From the NCBI RefSeq assembly GCF_006704125.1, contig NZ_VIGH01000001.1, forward strand, positions 683,918 to 747,917: a stretch of DNA of 64,000 nt, read 5' to 3'. The notes beneath the pieces were generated by a model. It saw only the letters and a list, made by a program, of their open reading frames with translations. It was not told the origin of the DNA and made no database searches. How positions within the stretch are numbered: position 1 is the first letter of the stretch; each line of letters starts with the position of its first letter. The stretch is from Rhodococcus spelaei (GTDB lineage Bacteria > Actinomycetota > Actinomycetes > Mycobacteriales > Mycobacteriaceae). The position numbers and the translations under genes are program-made. Of this stretch, positions 7,624 through 18,351 are shown piece by piece.

Positions 7624-8493
7624 TCAGCCCTCGCCGGCCAGCGCGAACAGTCCGTCGTCGGTCTGCTCCACCAGTCCGTCCACCAGCAGCGAGACCAGCG
7701 CGCGGTCTCGCTGCGTGGTGTCGGAGAGCCAAACCTGGTCCAGCCGTGCACGTTCCACCGGACCGTGGCTCTCGCGCAGCACGTCCATCAGGCGCCCGCG
7801 CACCTGACGGTCGGTGCCTGCGAACTTCTGGACCTTGCGCGGCGGGCCGGTGTGTTCGGGTCTGCCCGCGAGCACCCACGCGCAGTCCTCGAGCGGGCAG
7901 CGCGCGCAGTCGGGGGTGCGGGCCGTGCACACGGTTGCACCCAGCTCCATCAGCGCTGCCGAGAACACTGCCGCACGGGCCCGGACACGCGGCAACAGCG
8001 CCTCGGCGTCGGCGAGATCCCGGTTCGTCGACGGGTTGCCCGGCTCGGCGGCACCGTGTACGGCACGGGCGATCACCCGGCGAACGTTGGTGTCCACCAC
8101 CGGAACTCGTTGCCCGTAGGCGAAGCAGGCCACCGCACGCGCGGTGTACGCGCCGATGCCCGGCAGTCCGAGCAGTACCTCGACATCGGTCGGTACCTCG
8201 TCGTCGTGGTCGGTCGCGAGCCTGCCCGCGCACTCGTGCAGGCGCAGGGCCCGGCGTGGGTAGCCGAGCTTGCCCCACGCTCGGAGCACCTCGCCCTGGC
8301 TCGCGGCGGCCATCGCCGAGGGCACCGGCCAGCGGGCAACCCACTGCTCCCAGATCGGTGCCACTCGCACCACCGGCGTCTGCTGCAGCATGATCTCGCT
8401 CATCAGGATGTGCCAGGCGGTGACGCCGTCCCGGCGCCACGGGAGGTCGCGAGCCTGACGCTCGTACCAGCCGATCAGTGCGGAGGAATTCAC
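7624..8493 (-). CDS. mutY: A/G-specific adenine DNA glycosylase MutY
   Basis: Encodes 289 residues from GTG (VNSSALIGWYERQ). MutY removes A mispaired with 8-oxoguanine. Visible features are the catalytic Glu in SEIMLQQTP, the helix-hairpin-helix LLGLPGIGAYTARAV, the catalytic Asp in VPVVDTNVRRV, and a 4Fe-4S loop CTARTPDCARCPLEDC (C-x6-C-x2-C-x5-C). Gene order beside canB matches M. tuberculosis Rv3589. The C-terminal region after the cluster is short, as in other actinobacterial MutY. Divergent from canB. Confidence 0.93.
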   Translation of the reverse strand: MNSSALIGWYERQARDLPWRRDGVTAWHILMSEIMLQQTPVVRVAPIWEQWVARWPVPSAMAAASQGEVLRAWGKLGYPRRALRLHECAGRLATDHDDEVPTDVEVLLGLPGIGAYTARAVACFAYGQRVPVVDTNVRRVIARAVHGAAEPGNPSTNRDLADAEALLPRVRARAAVFSAALMELGATVCTARTPDCARCPLEDCAWVLAGRPEHTGPPRKVQKFAGTDRQVRGRLMDVLRESHGPVERARLDQVWLSDTTQRDRALVSLLVDGLVEQTDDGLFALAGEG

Positions 8494-8572
8494 CGGATCG
8501 TCATGCCCTCTCTTCGCTGTTTCGCGAGGTCGCCTCGGAGCGGTCGATGTGGCGGGGTGCACAATGGCTGGC

Positions 8573-9217
8573 ATGCCAAACTCAAACCCGATTTCGGCCT
8601 GGAAGGCCCTCAAGCAGGGTAACGACCGCTTCGTCAACGACGCCTCGCTGCACCCCAGCCAAGGCATCGCCGACCGCGCCAAGCTCGTCTCCTCGCAGCA
8701 CCCCACCGCGGTGCTCTTCGGCTGCGGCGACTCGCGCGTCGCCGCGGAGATCATCTTCGACCAGGGTCTCGGCGACATGTTCGTCGTACGCACCGCCGGC
8801 CACGTCATCGACAGTTCCGTCCTCGGCTCCATCGAGTACGCCGTCGACATCCTCAACGTGCCGCTGATCGTCGTGCTCGGCCACGACAGCTGTGGCGCCG
8901 TCGCGGCCACCCTCAATGCACTCGACAAGGGCGAGGTGCCCGGCGGCTTCATCCGCGACATCGTCGAGCGGGTCGCACCGTCGATCCTGATGGGTCGCAA
9001 CGAGGGGTTGAGCACGGTCGACGAACTCGAGGGTCGCCACGTGGTGGAGACCGGGTCGCTGTTGATGGACCGCTCGCGGATCATTGCGGACCGGGTCGCC
9101 AACGGGACCTGCGCCATCGTCGGCGTCACGTACACGCTCTCCGACGGCGGGATCAAACTCCGTGGCTCGGTGGGCGACATCGGTGAGGTCGTCGACGAGG
9201 AGTCCGCGACCGCCTGA
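8573..9217 (+). CDS. canB: Beta-class carbonic anhydrase
   Basis: Encodes 214 residues; the ATG at 8573 (MPNSNPISAWKAL) gives the best match to Rv3588c. It interconverts CO2 and bicarbonate with a zinc ion. Zinc ligands are Cys in FGCGDSRV (near residue 51) and His and Cys in LGHDSCGA; the Asp-Arg dyad follows the first Cys. The start overlaps no other gene, and a divergent promoter is shared with mutY. Cytosolic. Confidence 0.93.
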   Translation: MPNSNPISAWKALKQGNDRFVNDASLHPSQGIADRAKLVSSQHPTAVLFGCGDSRVAAEIIFDQGLGDMFVVRTAGHVIDSSVLGSIEYAVDILNVPLIVVLGHDSCGAVAATLNALDKGEVPGGFIRDIVERVAPSILMGRNEGLSTVDELEGRHVVETGSLLMDRSRIIADRVANGTCAIVGVTYTLSDGGIKLRGSVGDIGEVVDEESATA

Positions 9218-9280
9218 GCCGAGTCCGTGTGAGCGACACGCCGGACCTGGTGGGCGATCGCGTCGGCCCGGGCACCTACC

Positions 9281-9985
9281 GTGGTATCCGTGTTGGAACC
9301 ATCCGGGCCGCTGCCCCCCGAGATCTACCAGCGACGCCGCATGCTTGCGCTCGGCGTCGCGGTGGTCGCCGTGATCGTGCTGGTGTTGATCGTCACCTCC
9401 CTTCGCGGCGGTGGCGACGACAAGGCGTCCGCGGAAGCCGTGGCCGCGAGTTCCTCCCTGACGTCGACGACAGCCTCGGCGTCGACGAGCGTCACGGAGG
9501 GCTCCGGTTCCGAGTCGAGTGGCACGGCTGCGCAGGCTTCGGGTTCCGCGGCTCCGGTCGCGGGCTCGGTGTCCGGGTCGGCGGTGCCCGCCGGGCAGTG
9601 CCCCGACAACTCGCTCGCCATCAAGGCCAGCTCCGACCAGCCGAACTACCCGGCCGGCACGGAGCCGTCGTTCGGCATCGTGGTCACCAACATCGGCAAC
9701 GCGCCGTGCGACCGCGATCTCGGCGCAGGCATGCAGCAGGTGATGGTCTACACCCTCGACGGTCAGAAGCGGTTGTGGTCGAACACCGACTGCTTCCCGA
9801 ACACCGCACCCGACGTGCGCACCCTCAAGCCGGGAGAGCAGGCCGCGTTCACGGTCAAATGGTCGGGCGCGACCTCGGAGCCGGGCTGCACCGCGCAGCG
9901 GAACCCGGTCGGTCCCGGTGCGTACACGGTGGTCGGTCAGCTCGGTGCCCTGCGCAGCACGCCGGAGCCGTTCAACCTCGGCTAG
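9281..9985 (+). CDS. Membrane-anchored extracytoplasmic protein, Rv3587c-like
   Basis: Encodes 234 residues from GTG. A short cytoplasmic end (LEPSGPLPPEIYQRRR) precedes one membrane helix (about 22-41), then a low-complexity Ser/Thr/Ala linker (about 50-105), then a globular domain with four Cys (GQCPDN, APCDRD, TDCFPN, PGCTAQ) that could form two disulfides outside the membrane. Position next to canB and disA and the start motif match M. tuberculosis Rv3587c, whose role I do not know. Confidence 0.75.
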   Translation: MVSVLEPSGPLPPEIYQRRRMLALGVAVVAVIVLVLIVTSLRGGGDDKASAEAVAASSSLTSTTASASTSVTEGSGSESSGTAAQASGSAAPVAGSVSGSAVPAGQCPDNSLAIKASSDQPNYPAGTEPSFGIVVTNIGNAPCDRDLGAGMQQVMVYTLDGQKRLWSNTDCFPNTAPDVRTLKPGEQAAFTVKWSGATSEPGCTAQRNPVGPGAYTVVGQLGALRSTPEPFNLG

Positions 9986-10000
9986 GCGGCTCCGCCGCCT

Positions 10001-10040
10001 GTGAGTCTTTCTGGTCCCTGTCCGGGCCAGATGGACTCAC
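10001..10040. repeat. 40-bp palindromic element, copy 1, between convergent genes
   Basis: GTGAGTC and GACTCAC arms with an inner TGG/CCA stem lie between the Rv3587c-like gene and disA. It is 35/40 identical to the copy at 29887-29926. The palindrome extends outward through GGC/GCC arms to include the TAG stop codons of both converging genes, so it probably stops transcription from both sides. Confidence 0.75.
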
Positions 10041-10053
10041 GGGCACGGAGTGC

Positions 10054-11133
10054 CTAGTCGAACGGACCGGCGATCGAGGTCTCGGCGAGCCGGGACAGCC
10101 CCTCGCGGATGTGCCTGGCCCACAGGCCGCCGATGCCCTCGACCGCCTGAAGGTCGGCGGCCGTCGCGGCGAGCAGGCCCTGCAGAGTGCCGAACGAGCC
10201 GACCAGCCGGTGTACCTGGTGGAACTGCAGCCGCGGCACCCGCGCGAGTACCCGGTATCCGCGGGGGCTCATCGGAGCGTCGAGCGCCTCGATGGTCGCG
10301 GGGTAGCCGAACGCGCGGGCCAGCGTGGTCAGGTCCAGCAGGTCCGCATCGGTGAGCTGGTCGAGCGCGGCGAGGGTCTTCTCGACAGCCTCGGTCGGTG
10401 CCTGCCCCGACCCGGCCAGGTAGTCGCGGACCACCAGTTGCCGCGCCACGTCGTTGTCGCCGACCAATTCCTCGAGCTGCAGTGCCAGCTGCCGGCCGTC
10501 GGTGCCGAGTTCGAGCACGTCGCGTTCGATCTCCACCGACACCCGGCGCACCATCTCCAGTCGCTGTACGACTGTCAGCGCGTCGCGCAGTGTCACGAAG
10601 TCCTCGATCTCGACGACCGAGAGCGCGTTGGTGACCTCGGTGAGGCGCGACTTGTACCGCTCGAGGGTGGCCACGGCCTGATTCGCGCGCGACAGAATGG
10701 TCGCGGATCCGTCCAGCACGTGCCGGACCCCGCCGACGTAGACGCTGACGATGCTCATCGACTGGCTCACCGACACCACCGGGCAGCCGGTCTGGATCGC
10801 GGTGCGCTCGGCGGCGCGGTGCCGGGTGCCGGACTCGACGGTCGGGATCTTGTAGTCGGGCACCAGTTGCACGTTGGCGCGGACGATTCGGGTGCCGTCG
10901 GTGGAGAGCACCACCGCGCCGTCCATCTTGGACAGCTCGCGCAGTCGGGTCGGCGCGAACTCGACGTCCAGTTCGAAGCCGCCGTCGCAGAGTTCCTCGA
11001 TCTCCTCGTCGTAGCCGAGCACGATGAGGGCACCGGTGCGGCCGCGCAGAATGCGTTCCAGACCGTCGCGCAATTCGGTGCCCGGCGCCAGCCGGGCGAT
11101 CGTCTCGCGCAGCGTGGCCGCGGTGTCTTCCAT
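10054..11133 (-). CDS. disA: DNA integrity scanning protein DisA, diadenylate cyclase
   Basis: Encodes 359 residues. It makes cyclic di-AMP from two ATP and senses branched DNA. The DAC domain (about 1-140) shows the DGA motif in [11 protein letters not shown] and the RHR motif in [13 protein letters not shown] helical linker follows, then C-terminal helix-hairpin-helix repeats ([29 protein letters not shown]). It corresponds to Rv3586, adjacent to radA as in many actinobacteria, though here a thioesterase gene on the other strand lies between them. Confidence 0.95.
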   Translation of the reverse strand: MEDTAATLRETIARLAPGTELRDGLERILRGRTGALIVLGYDEEIEELCDGGFELDVEFAPTRLRELSKMDGAVVLSTDGTRIVRANVQLVPDYKIPTVESGTRHRAAERTAIQTGCPVVSVSQSMSIVSVYVGGVRHVLDGSATILSRANQAVATLERYKSRLTEVTNALSVVEIEDFVTLRDALTVVQRLEMVRRVSVEIERDVLELGTDGRQLALQLEELVGDNDVARQLVVRDYLAGSGQAPTEAVEKTLAALDQLTDADLLDLTTLARAFGYPATIEALDAPMSPRGYRVLARVPRLQFHQVHRLVGSFGTLQGLLAATAADLQAVEGIGGLWARHIREGLSRLAETSIAGPFD

Positions 11134-11227
11134 CGCCGTCCCCCTGCTCGCCGACCCTCGCGGCCCCGGTCCGATGCACGGGAGTCGGTCACCCCGCGCT
11201 TTATTGCCGCGGTTAGCCTACCTATCC

Positions 11228-11785
11228 ATGAGTAGTACCTGGACGTTGCCCGATGATCTCGACCTGCCGACCCGACCCGACTTCTTCCCCGCGCCCGGCG
11301 AAGCGCTGCCGCAGCACTGGTCGAAGTGCTTCGGCTGTGGCGACGACCAGCCCAGCGGAATGGCGATGACGTTCATCGCGGAGGAGGGCATCGAGGTGTC
11401 CGGTCGGCTGACGGTCGCGAACCGCTACCAGGGCGGACCGGGCGTCATCCACGGCGGCATCCTGTCGGTTGCATTCGACGAGACGCAGGGGATGGCGTGC
11501 ATGCTGCTCGGGGTGCCGGTGGTCACCGGGCACCTGGAGATCGACTTCGCCAAGCCCATTCCGCTCGGCTCGGTACTCGAGTTCCGCGCCCGGATGGACG
11601 GCATGACCGGTCGCAAGCTGTACACCAGCGCGGAGGCCCGGATCGTCGAGGGGCCGACCGCCGGGGACGACGTCGTCGCCACCTCTCGGGGCCTGTTCCT
11701 GACCATCAAGCCCGAGCACTTCACGCCGATGAAGGACTTCGTCGACGGCGAGGCGACGTCCCCGTTCGGCAGTTCCACGCTCTAG
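11228..11785 (+). CDS. PaaI-type hotdog thioesterase
   Basis: Encodes 185 residues from the ATG in CCATGAGTAGT. A single hotdog domain spans about residues 35-165, with the signature GGPGVIHGGILSVAFDETQG (HGG and an acidic residue are the usual active-site parts). An N-terminal CFGCG motif precedes it. Likely an acyl-CoA thioesterase with unknown chain preference. It lies between disA and radA and runs opposite to both. Confidence 0.82.
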   Translation: MSSTWTLPDDLDLPTRPDFFPAPGEALPQHWSKCFGCGDDQPSGMAMTFIAEEGIEVSGRLTVANRYQGGPGVIHGGILSVAFDETQGMACMLLGVPVVTGHLEIDFAKPIPLGSVLEFRARMDGMTGRKLYTSAEARIVEGPTAGDDVVATSRGLFLTIKPEHFTPMKDFVDGEATSPFGSSTL

Positions 11786-11790
11786 ACGTC

Positions 11791-13185
11791 CTAGACGGCC
11801 TCCATCCTGCGGGGTAGGACGCGCAGCGCCTCACGCAGGGTGGAGACCGCGTCGACCTTCATGCCGGCGGGGTGCGGCCCGGAGTCGAGGGGCACCACCG
11901 CGTGGGTGAACCCGAGACGCTTGGCCTCCGCCAGTCGCCGCTCGACGGCGGTGACGCGGCGAACCTCCCCGGCCAACCCGACCTCGCCGAGCACGACCAA
12001 CCCGGGCGGCAGCGCCGCGTCGCGGTTCGCGGACGCGATGGCCAGCGCGAGCGCCAGATCGGCTGCGGGTTCGGTCAGGCGCATGCCGCCGACCGTCGCG
12101 GCGTACACCTCCTTGTCGTGGGTCCGAACACCGCCGTGCTTGGCGAGCACCGCCAGCACCATCGCCACCCGCGCGGCGTCCATGCCGCTCACCGCCCGGC
12201 GCGGCGACGGGTTCTGCGTCGGCACCACCAGTCCCTGTACCTCGCCGAGCAGCGCGCGTTTGCCGTCCATCGAGACGGTGACGGCGGTGCCGGGAGCGGT
12301 GTCGTCGCGGTGGTGCAGGAACAGGCCGGAGGGATCGGTGACGCACTCGATGCCGTCCTCCCGCAGTTCGAAGCAGCCGACCTCGTCGGCGGAACCGAAC
12401 CGATTCTTCACTCCACGCAGCATCCGCAGCGTCGAGTGCTTGTCGCCCTCGAAGTGCAGCACCACGTCCACCAGGTGCTCGAGCGCGCGGGGTCCGGCGA
12501 CCGCCCCGTCCTTGGTGACGTGGCCGATCAGCAGCACCGGAATGCCGCTGGTCTTGGCGAGCGTGGTCAGGGCGGCGGTGACGGCCCGGACCTGGGTGAC
12601 GCCGCCGGTGACACCGTCCACGTCGGCGGCGAGCATGGTCTGCACCGAGTCGACGATCAGCAGGGTGGGCCGGACCTGTTCGACGTGGCCGAACACCGTC
12701 GCAAGGTCCGATTCGGCAGCCAGGTACACGCGGTCGTGGACGGCGCCGGTGCGGTCGGCACGCAGACGCACCTGCCCGGCGGACTCCTCGCCGGTCACGT
12801 AGAGCGACCGGTCGTCGGGGCTGCGGCGCGCCCACCGGTGCACGACCTCGAGCAGTAGCGTCGACTTGCCGACGCCCGGTTCGCCCGCGAGCAGGACCAC
12901 CGACCCGGGCACGATGCCACCGCCGAGGACCCGGTCGAGTTCGGGCACTCCGGTCGGCTTGGCTCGGCTGATCGTGGAGCTGACCTGCGTCAGCGGCATC
13001 GCGGGGGAGGTGGGGACGAGACCGGCGCCGCGGGCTCCGGTCGTACCGGGCCGATTGGCGACGGAGGCGAGCATCGGGGCCTCCTCGACGGATCCCCAGG
13101 CGTCGCACTCCGGGCAACGGCCGACCCACTTGGCTGTCACGTGCTGGCAGGCCGAACAGCGGTAGCTGGATTTGGGTTTCGCCAC
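11791..13185 (-). CDS. radA: DNA repair protein RadA
   Basis: Encodes 464 residues. Processes recombination intermediates. An N-terminal zinc finger (CSAC and CPEC pairs, residues 10-28) is followed by a RecA-like ATPase with Walker A GEPGVGKST (near 100), the RadA-specific KNRFG motif (KNRFGSADEVG), and a C-terminal Lon-protease-like domain (LGEVGLAGEVRRV). All defining parts are intact. Corresponds to Rv3585. Confidence 0.96.
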   Translation of the reverse strand: MAKPKSSYRCSACQHVTAKWVGRCPECDAWGSVEEAPMLASVANRPGTTGARGAGLVPTSPAMPLTQVSSTISRAKPTGVPELDRVLGGGIVPGSVVLLAGEPGVGKSTLLLEVVHRWARRSPDDRSLYVTGEESAGQVRLRADRTGAVHDRVYLAAESDLATVFGHVEQVRPTLLIVDSVQTMLAADVDGVTGGVTQVRAVTAALTTLAKTSGIPVLLIGHVTKDGAVAGPRALEHLVDVVLHFEGDKHSTLRMLRGVKNRFGSADEVGCFELREDGIECVTDPSGLFLHHRDDTAPGTAVTVSMDGKRALLGEVQGLVVPTQNPSPRRAVSGMDAARVAMVLAVLAKHGGVRTHDKEVYAATVGGMRLTEPAADLALALAIASANRDAALPPGLVVLGEVGLAGEVRRVTAVERRLAEAKRLGFTHAVVPLDSGPHPAGMKVDAVSTLREALRVLPRRMEAV

Positions 13186-13242
13186 GGGAGCAGCCTAGGG
13201 GGTGCGTCCGACACGATCCCCGAACGCAGCAACCCCCGAAAG

Positions 13243-13279
13243 CAGCAACCCCCGACGTCGACGACGTCGGGGGTTGCTG
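13243..13279 (-). terminator. 17-bp hairpin after lpqE
   Basis: A perfect stem (CAGCAACCCCCGACGTC and its complement) with a 3-base loop follows the leftward lipoprotein gene. The left-arm text GCAGCAACCCCCGA is directly repeated at 13226-13239. Confidence 0.75.
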
Positions 13280-13288
13280 TGGTGAGAA

Positions 13289-13906
13289 CTAGTGGCCGCC
13301 GCCGCTGCTGCCGTGCGACTCCGAACCGGCACTGCCCGACGCGGCGGACTCGTGGCGCTCGGTGGTCGGGCCGGCGTCGACGGGGACCTGAACAGTGATG
13401 TCGCCCGCGCGCTCGAACGTGAAGGTGATCGGCACGGTCAGGCCGGGCCGCACACCCTCCTTGATGCCGTCGAGGGTGACCAGCACGAGCTGGGTCGGGT
13501 CCTCGGGGTTGTCCAGCACGGTGGCCGCGCGGACGCCGGCGCCGAGGGAGGTCTGCGGCTCGATCACGCGGCCGCCCGCCTCGCCGGCGATGGTGACCGA
13601 CTTGGCGTAGTCGGTGGTGATCCGGCCGAGTCGCTCGGACCGGTGCTCGTCGTTGTTCACCGCGGTGAACGCGAGGGCAGCGGTTCCGCCCGGCTCGAGG
13701 CTGTACTCCTCGCTCTGCGGGAACACGATGTGCACGTTGCGCAGCGAGACGTCGCCTTGGTTCGCATAGTTACCATTCACCGCCGCAACCTGGGTCGCGG
13801 TCTGGGTGATCTGGCCCGCGCTGCAGGCGGACAGCGAGATGGCCGCGGCTGCGGCCAGGGCAACGGCGGTGGCGACTCGGCGAGTCGACGCATTCAGGGC
13901 TGTCAC
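13289..13906 (-). CDS. lpqE: Lipoprotein LpqE
   Basis: Encodes 205 residues from GTG, preceded by GGAGG about 9 bases upstream. The signal ends in a lipobox, AAISLSAC, with the lipidated Cys near residue 31. The body is a beta-rich domain (VSLRNVHIVFPQSEEYSLEPGG onwards), and the tail is Gly/Ser/His-rich. Matches Rv3584 (LpqE) by position between radA and carD. Outward-facing and membrane-anchored. A metal-chaperone role is possible from the fold but not shown here. Confidence 0.85.
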   Translation of the reverse strand: MTALNASTRRVATAVALAAAAAISLSACSAGQITQTATQVAAVNGNYANQGDVSLRNVHIVFPQSEEYSLEPGGTAALAFTAVNNDEHRSERLGRITTDYAKSVTIAGEAGGRVIEPQTSLGAGVRAATVLDNPEDPTQLVLVTLDGIKEGVRPGLTVPITFTFERAGDITVQVPVDAGPTTERHESAASGSAGSESHGSSGGGH

Positions 13907-14151
13907 GGGTTGTCCTCCACGGCATCGGGTCGTAACTCCACTAGGCAGAGTAGTAGTCAGATCCCGCGCGTCGATCCCCGGGTCGTTCTTCGGCAGGTCG
14001 CGTCGCGCGCCGGAAGGCCGAATTGCGGGGCCCGGCGGTCGAATTCGAGGCATCTGGATGCACGTTCGAGTCCCCGTGTCAACCCCTGTAGGCACCTCGC
14101 TGTGCCCCTGACCAGCAACGTTGGAACCACCGCGACGAGAACCCGTGTTAA

Positions 14152-14670
<519 letters not shown>

Positions 14671-14675
14671 CAGAA

Positions 14676-15389
14676 ATGACTGAAGTGACAGACCCGGTCG
14701 ACGTGGAAGACGGAGGCCGGGTCGTTGCGTTGGTGCCGGCCGCCGGTCAGGGGGTCCGGCTGGGTGAGGGGCTGCCCAAGGCGTTCGTGACGGTGGGTGG
14801 TCGGACACTGCTGCGACTGTCCGTGGACGGACTGCTCGCGTCCGGTGCGGTGGACCGGGTGGTCGTGATCGTGCCCGAGGACCGGATTGTCAGCGTCAGG
14901 AGCGAGCTGCCCGACGGTGTCGACGTGGTCGCGGGCGGGGCGGAGCGCACCGATTCGGTACGCGCGGGCATCGCCGCCGCAGCCGACGCCGACCTGCTGC
15001 TCGTGCACGACGCGGCCCGGGCACTGACCCCGCCTTCGCTGATCGCGCGCGTGGTCGCCGAACTGCGGGCGGGTCGCGAGGCCGTGGTGCCCGCACTGGC
15101 GGTCGCCGACACGATCAAGACGGTGGACCTGCTCGGTGTCGTCACCGGTACTCCCGACCGCTCCGAGTTGCGCGCGATCCAGACGCCGCAGGGGTTCGAC
15201 GCGAGCCTGCTCCGACGGGCATACGCGGCAGCGGACGAGGCCGCCACCGACGACGCGGGTCTGGTGGAGCGCCTCGGCGCGCGGGTCCGGACCATCGCGG
15301 GCGAACCGCTGGCGTTCAAGATCACCACCCAACTCGACCTCGCGCTGGCCCGCGCCGTGGTCGGCGAGCAAGATTCGATCGAACGGTAG
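14676..15389 (+). CDS. ispD: 2-C-methyl-D-erythritol 4-phosphate cytidylyltransferase
   Basis: Encodes 237 residues. Transfers CMP from CTP to methylerythritol phosphate in the non-mevalonate isoprenoid pathway. The nucleotide-binding loop is VPAAGQGVRLGEGLPKAF (about 21-38), the central motif is VHDAARAL (near 110), and the substrate region is AIQTPQGFD. Starts 6 bases after carD and ends 4 bases before ispF, so the three are likely one transcript. Confidence 0.96.
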   Translation: MTEVTDPVDVEDGGRVVALVPAAGQGVRLGEGLPKAFVTVGGRTLLRLSVDGLLASGAVDRVVVIVPEDRIVSVRSELPDGVDVVAGGAERTDSVRAGIAAAADADLLLVHDAARALTPPSLIARVVAELRAGREAVVPALAVADTIKTVDLLGVVTGTPDRSELRAIQTPQGFDASLLRRAYAAADEAATDDAGLVERLGARVRTIAGEPLAFKITTQLDLALARAVVGEQDSIER

Positions 15390-15392
15390 GGA

Positions 15393-15878
15393 GTGCACGG
15401 CGTGCGTGTGGGTATCGGTACCGACGTCCATCCGATCGAGGCGGGCCGGCCCTGCTGGATCGCGGGGCTGCTGTTCGAGGGCGAGGACGGTTGCGCCGGT
15501 CATTCGGACGGCGACGTCGCGGCCCACGCGCTGTGCGACGCGCTGCTGTCGGCTGCGGGTCTCGGTGACCTCGGGTCCGTGTTCGGCACCGGCCGTCCGG
15601 AGTGGGACGGGGCCAGTGGCGCCCTGCTGCTCGGCGAGGTGCGGCGGCTGCTCGAGGCGGAGGGACTGACCATCGGGAACGCGGCCGTCCAGGTCATCGG
15701 GAACCGCCCGAAGATCGGTCCGCGCCGGGCGGAGGCCCAGTTCGCGCTCAGTGGTGTTCTGGGCGCGCCGATCTCGGTGTCCGCGACGACCACCGACGGA
15801 CTGGGGTTGACCGGCCGCGGTGAGGGCATCGCGGCCGTCGCGACCGCGCTGGTACTTCCCGCGGGTTCGGACCGGTAA
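15393..15878 (+). CDS. ispF: 2-C-methyl-D-erythritol 2,4-cyclodiphosphate synthase
   Basis: Encodes 161 residues from GTG 15393; GTG 15402 is also possible. Cyclises CDP-methylerythritol 2-phosphate, two steps after IspD. Zinc ligands are in GTDVHPIE (Asp, His) and in the second motif [17 protein letters not shown]. The C-terminal [20 protein letters not shown] is the CMP-binding signature. Full family length. Confidence 0.96.
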   Translation: MHGVRVGIGTDVHPIEAGRPCWIAGLLFEGEDGCAGHSDGDVAAHALCDALLSAAGLGDLGSVFGTGRPEWDGASGALLLGEVRRLLEAEGLTIGNAAVQVIGNRPKIGPRRAEAQFALSGVLGAPISVSATTTDGLGLTGRGEGIAAVATALVLPAGSDR

Positions 15879-15889
15879 GATCGCACGTC

Positions 15890-17299
15890 GTGACCCTGCG
15901 ACTGTTCGACACCGAGACGCGGGCCTTGCGTGACTTCGTTCCGCTGGCCCCCGGACACGCGTCGATCTATCTGTGCGGGGCCACCGTCCAGGGCGATCCC
16001 CACATCGGTCACGTTCGCAGCGGCGTCGCGTTCGACGTGCTGCGACGCTGGCTGCTCGCCCACGACTACGACGTCGCCTTCGTACGGAACGTCACCGACA
16101 TCGACGACAAGATCCTGAACAAGGCCGCCGAGGCGGGTCGCCCGTGGTGGGAGTGGGCGGCGACCTACGAGCGTTCCTTCGACTGGGCCTACGGCCAGCT
16201 CGGCGTGCTGCCGCCGTCCGCGGAGCCGCGGGCGACAGGCCACGTCACCCAGATGGTCGAGCTGATGCAGCGGTTGATCGACGCCGGACACGCGTACGCC
16301 GCGGCCGGCGACGTGTACTTCGACGTGCAGAGTTGGGCAAGCTACGGCGCCCTCTCCGGGCACAAGCTCGACGACGTGCACCAGGGTGAGAGCGCGGCCG
16401 AGGGCAAGCGCGACCCGCGCGACTTCACGCTGTGGAAGGCGGAGAAGCCGGGTGAGCCGTCGTGGCCGACGCCGTGGGGGCGCGGCCGACCGGGCTGGCA
16501 CCTCGAGTGCTCGGCCATGGCCGAGGCGTACCTGGGTTCCGAGTTCGACATCCACTGCGGCGGGCTGGATCTGGTGTTCCCGCACCACGAGAACGAGCTC
16601 GCGCAGAGTCGCGCGGCCGGTGACGGGTTCGCCCGCTACTGGCTGCACAACGGCTGGGTGACCATGGGCGGCGAGAAGATGTCCAAGTCCCTCGGCAACG
16701 TGCTGTCCGTGCCGAATGTGCTGAAGAGAGTTCGGCCGCAAGAACTTCGCTTCTACCTCGGTGGTGCGCACTACCGGTCGATGCTCGAGTACTCCGACCA
16801 TGCGCTGGACGTCGCGGCGGAGACCTACCGCGGCATCGAGGCGTTCGTCCTCAAGACCCAGGACCGGGCCGGCGACGTCCCGGTCGGCAAGTGGACCGCG
16901 GAGTTCGCTGCCGCCCTCGACGACGATCTCGGTGTGCCCAAGGCGCTGGCCGCGATTCACGGCCGACGCAGCGAGGGCAACAAGGCGCTCGACGCCGGCG
17001 ACCTGGACACCGCCCGGGAGATCGCCGGGCAGGTGCGCGCGATGATGGGCATTCTCGGTGTGGACCCCCTCGACCCGCACTGGGCCATGGAGTCCGCCGA
17101 CGCGTCCGCCGCACACGACGCGTTGGACGTGTTGGTCCGGGCGAACCTCGATGCGCGCGCACGGGCGAAGGCCGACAAGGACTGGGCGGCCGCCGACGAG
17201 ATCCGGGACCGGCTCGCCGCGGCGGGTATCGCGGTCACCGACACCCCGAACGGGCCCGAATGGGCACTCGAGACGAACCACAACGAAGCAGGGCAGTGA
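15890..17299 (+). CDS. cysS: Cysteinyl-tRNA synthetase
   Basis: Encodes 469 residues from GTG. Charges tRNA-Cys. Class I features: the HIGH motif as [11 protein letters not shown] (about residue 39), NVTDIDDKI, zinc ligands including HLECSAM, HCGGLDL and HHENE, and the KMSKS loop in [11 protein letters not shown] (near 265). The C-terminal anticodon-binding region is present. The KMSKS form and TDIDDK text fit CysS rather than the mycothiol enzyme MshC. Its TGA overlaps the rlmB ATG. Confidence 0.96.
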   Translation: MTLRLFDTETRALRDFVPLAPGHASIYLCGATVQGDPHIGHVRSGVAFDVLRRWLLAHDYDVAFVRNVTDIDDKILNKAAEAGRPWWEWAATYERSFDWAYGQLGVLPPSAEPRATGHVTQMVELMQRLIDAGHAYAAAGDVYFDVQSWASYGALSGHKLDDVHQGESAAEGKRDPRDFTLWKAEKPGEPSWPTPWGRGRPGWHLECSAMAEAYLGSEFDIHCGGLDLVFPHHENELAQSRAAGDGFARYWLHNGWVTMGGEKMSKSLGNVLSVPNVLKRVRPQELRFYLGGAHYRSMLEYSDHALDVAAETYRGIEAFVLKTQDRAGDVPVGKWTAEFAAALDDDLGVPKALAAIHGRRSEGNKALDAGDLDTAREIAGQVRAMMGILGVDPLDPHWAMESADASAAHDALDVLVRANLDARARAKADKDWAAADEIRDRLAAAGIAVTDTPNGPEWALETNHNEAGQ

Positions 17300-18282
17300 T
17301 GGCTGGCAATTCGAGCAGGCGCGGCGCGATCCGCAAGACCGGCACCAAGAAGGGCCAGGTCACCGGTTCGGGCGGCAAGGGGCGTCGCAGCCTCGAGGGC
17401 CGCGGCGCGACCCCGCCCGCCATCGAGCGGACCAAGCATCCCGCGGCCAAGCGGGCGCGGGCGGCGGCCAAGGCGGCTGATGCCGGCCGGACCGGTGGCA
17501 GCGCACCGCGGGGCCGTGGCGGCTCCCCACGCAAGGGCGACGCCGGTCCGGAGAACGTGCTCGGCCGCAACCCCGTGCTCGAGTGCCTGCGCGCCGGTGT
17601 GCCGGCGACCGCGTTGTACGTGGCGGTCGGCACCGAGAGCGACGACCGGCTCAAGGAGAGCGTGCAGATCGCCGCGGACGCCGGTATCTCGATCCTCGAG
17701 GTCCCGCGCGGCGACCTGGACCGGATGAGCGCCAACGGCCTGCACCAGGGTGTTGCCCTGCAGGTGCCGCCGTACCGGTACGCGCATCCCGACGACCTCA
17801 TCGCCGAGGCCCGCAAGCAGCAGGAGCCGGCGTTGCTGGTGGCGCTGGACAACATCACCGACCCCCGCAATCTCGGCGCGGTGGTGCGTTCGGTGGCGGC
17901 GTTCGGTGGGCACGGTGTGGTGATCCCGCAGCGCCGCAGCGCATCCGTCACCGCGGTGGCGTGGCGGACCAGCGCGGGCGCGGCGGCTCGACTGCCGATC
18001 GCGCAGGCCACCAACCTGACGCGGACGCTGAAGGACTGGGCCGACAAGGGCGTCCAGATCGTCGGGCTCGACGCGGGTGGCGACACCACCCTCGACCAGT
18101 ACGACGGCAAGGGTCCGGTGGTGATCGTGGTCGGATCCGAGGGCAAGGGCCTGTCCCGGCTGGTCCGCGAGACCTGCGACACCATCCTCAGCATCCCGAT
18201 GGCGGGTCCGGTCGAGTCGCTCAACGCGTCGGTCGCGGCCGGCGTGGTGCTCGCCGACATCGCCCGCCAGCGAAGGCGCTGA
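17299..18282 (+). CDS. rlmB: 23S rRNA 2'-O-methyltransferase RlmB (TrmH family)
   Basis: Encodes 327 residues; the ATG is in a TGATG overlap with cysS. An N-terminal Lys/Arg/Gly-rich extension (about 1-82) is typical of actinobacterial members. A substrate-binding domain ([16 protein letters not shown]) is followed by the SPOUT knot with [31 protein letters not shown] and [18 protein letters not shown], the three SAM-site motifs. Corresponds to Rv3579c. Confidence 0.93.
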   Translation: MAGNSSRRGAIRKTGTKKGQVTGSGGKGRRSLEGRGATPPAIERTKHPAAKRARAAAKAADAGRTGGSAPRGRGGSPRKGDAGPENVLGRNPVLECLRAGVPATALYVAVGTESDDRLKESVQIAADAGISILEVPRGDLDRMSANGLHQGVALQVPPYRYAHPDDLIAEARKQQEPALLVALDNITDPRNLGAVVRSVAAFGGHGVVIPQRRSASVTAVAWRTSAGAAARLPIAQATNLTRTLKDWADKGVQIVGLDAGGDTTLDQYDGKGPVVIVVGSEGKGLSRLVRETCDTILSIPMAGPVESLNASVAAGVVLADIARQRRR

Positions 18283-18287
18283 CGCGC

Positions 18288-18331
18288 CTGTGCGCGCCGT
18301 TCACCCCGGTTGGGGTGAATCGCGCGCACAG
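18288..18331 (+). terminator. Hairpin after rlmB
   Basis: Nested arms CTGTGCGCGC/GCGCGCACAG and TTCACCCC/GGGGTGAA close around GGTT. It marks the probable end of the carD-rlmB transcript, upstream of the amidase ribosome site. Confidence 0.75.
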
Positions 18332-18351
18332 TACCTGACCAGGAGGTTTCC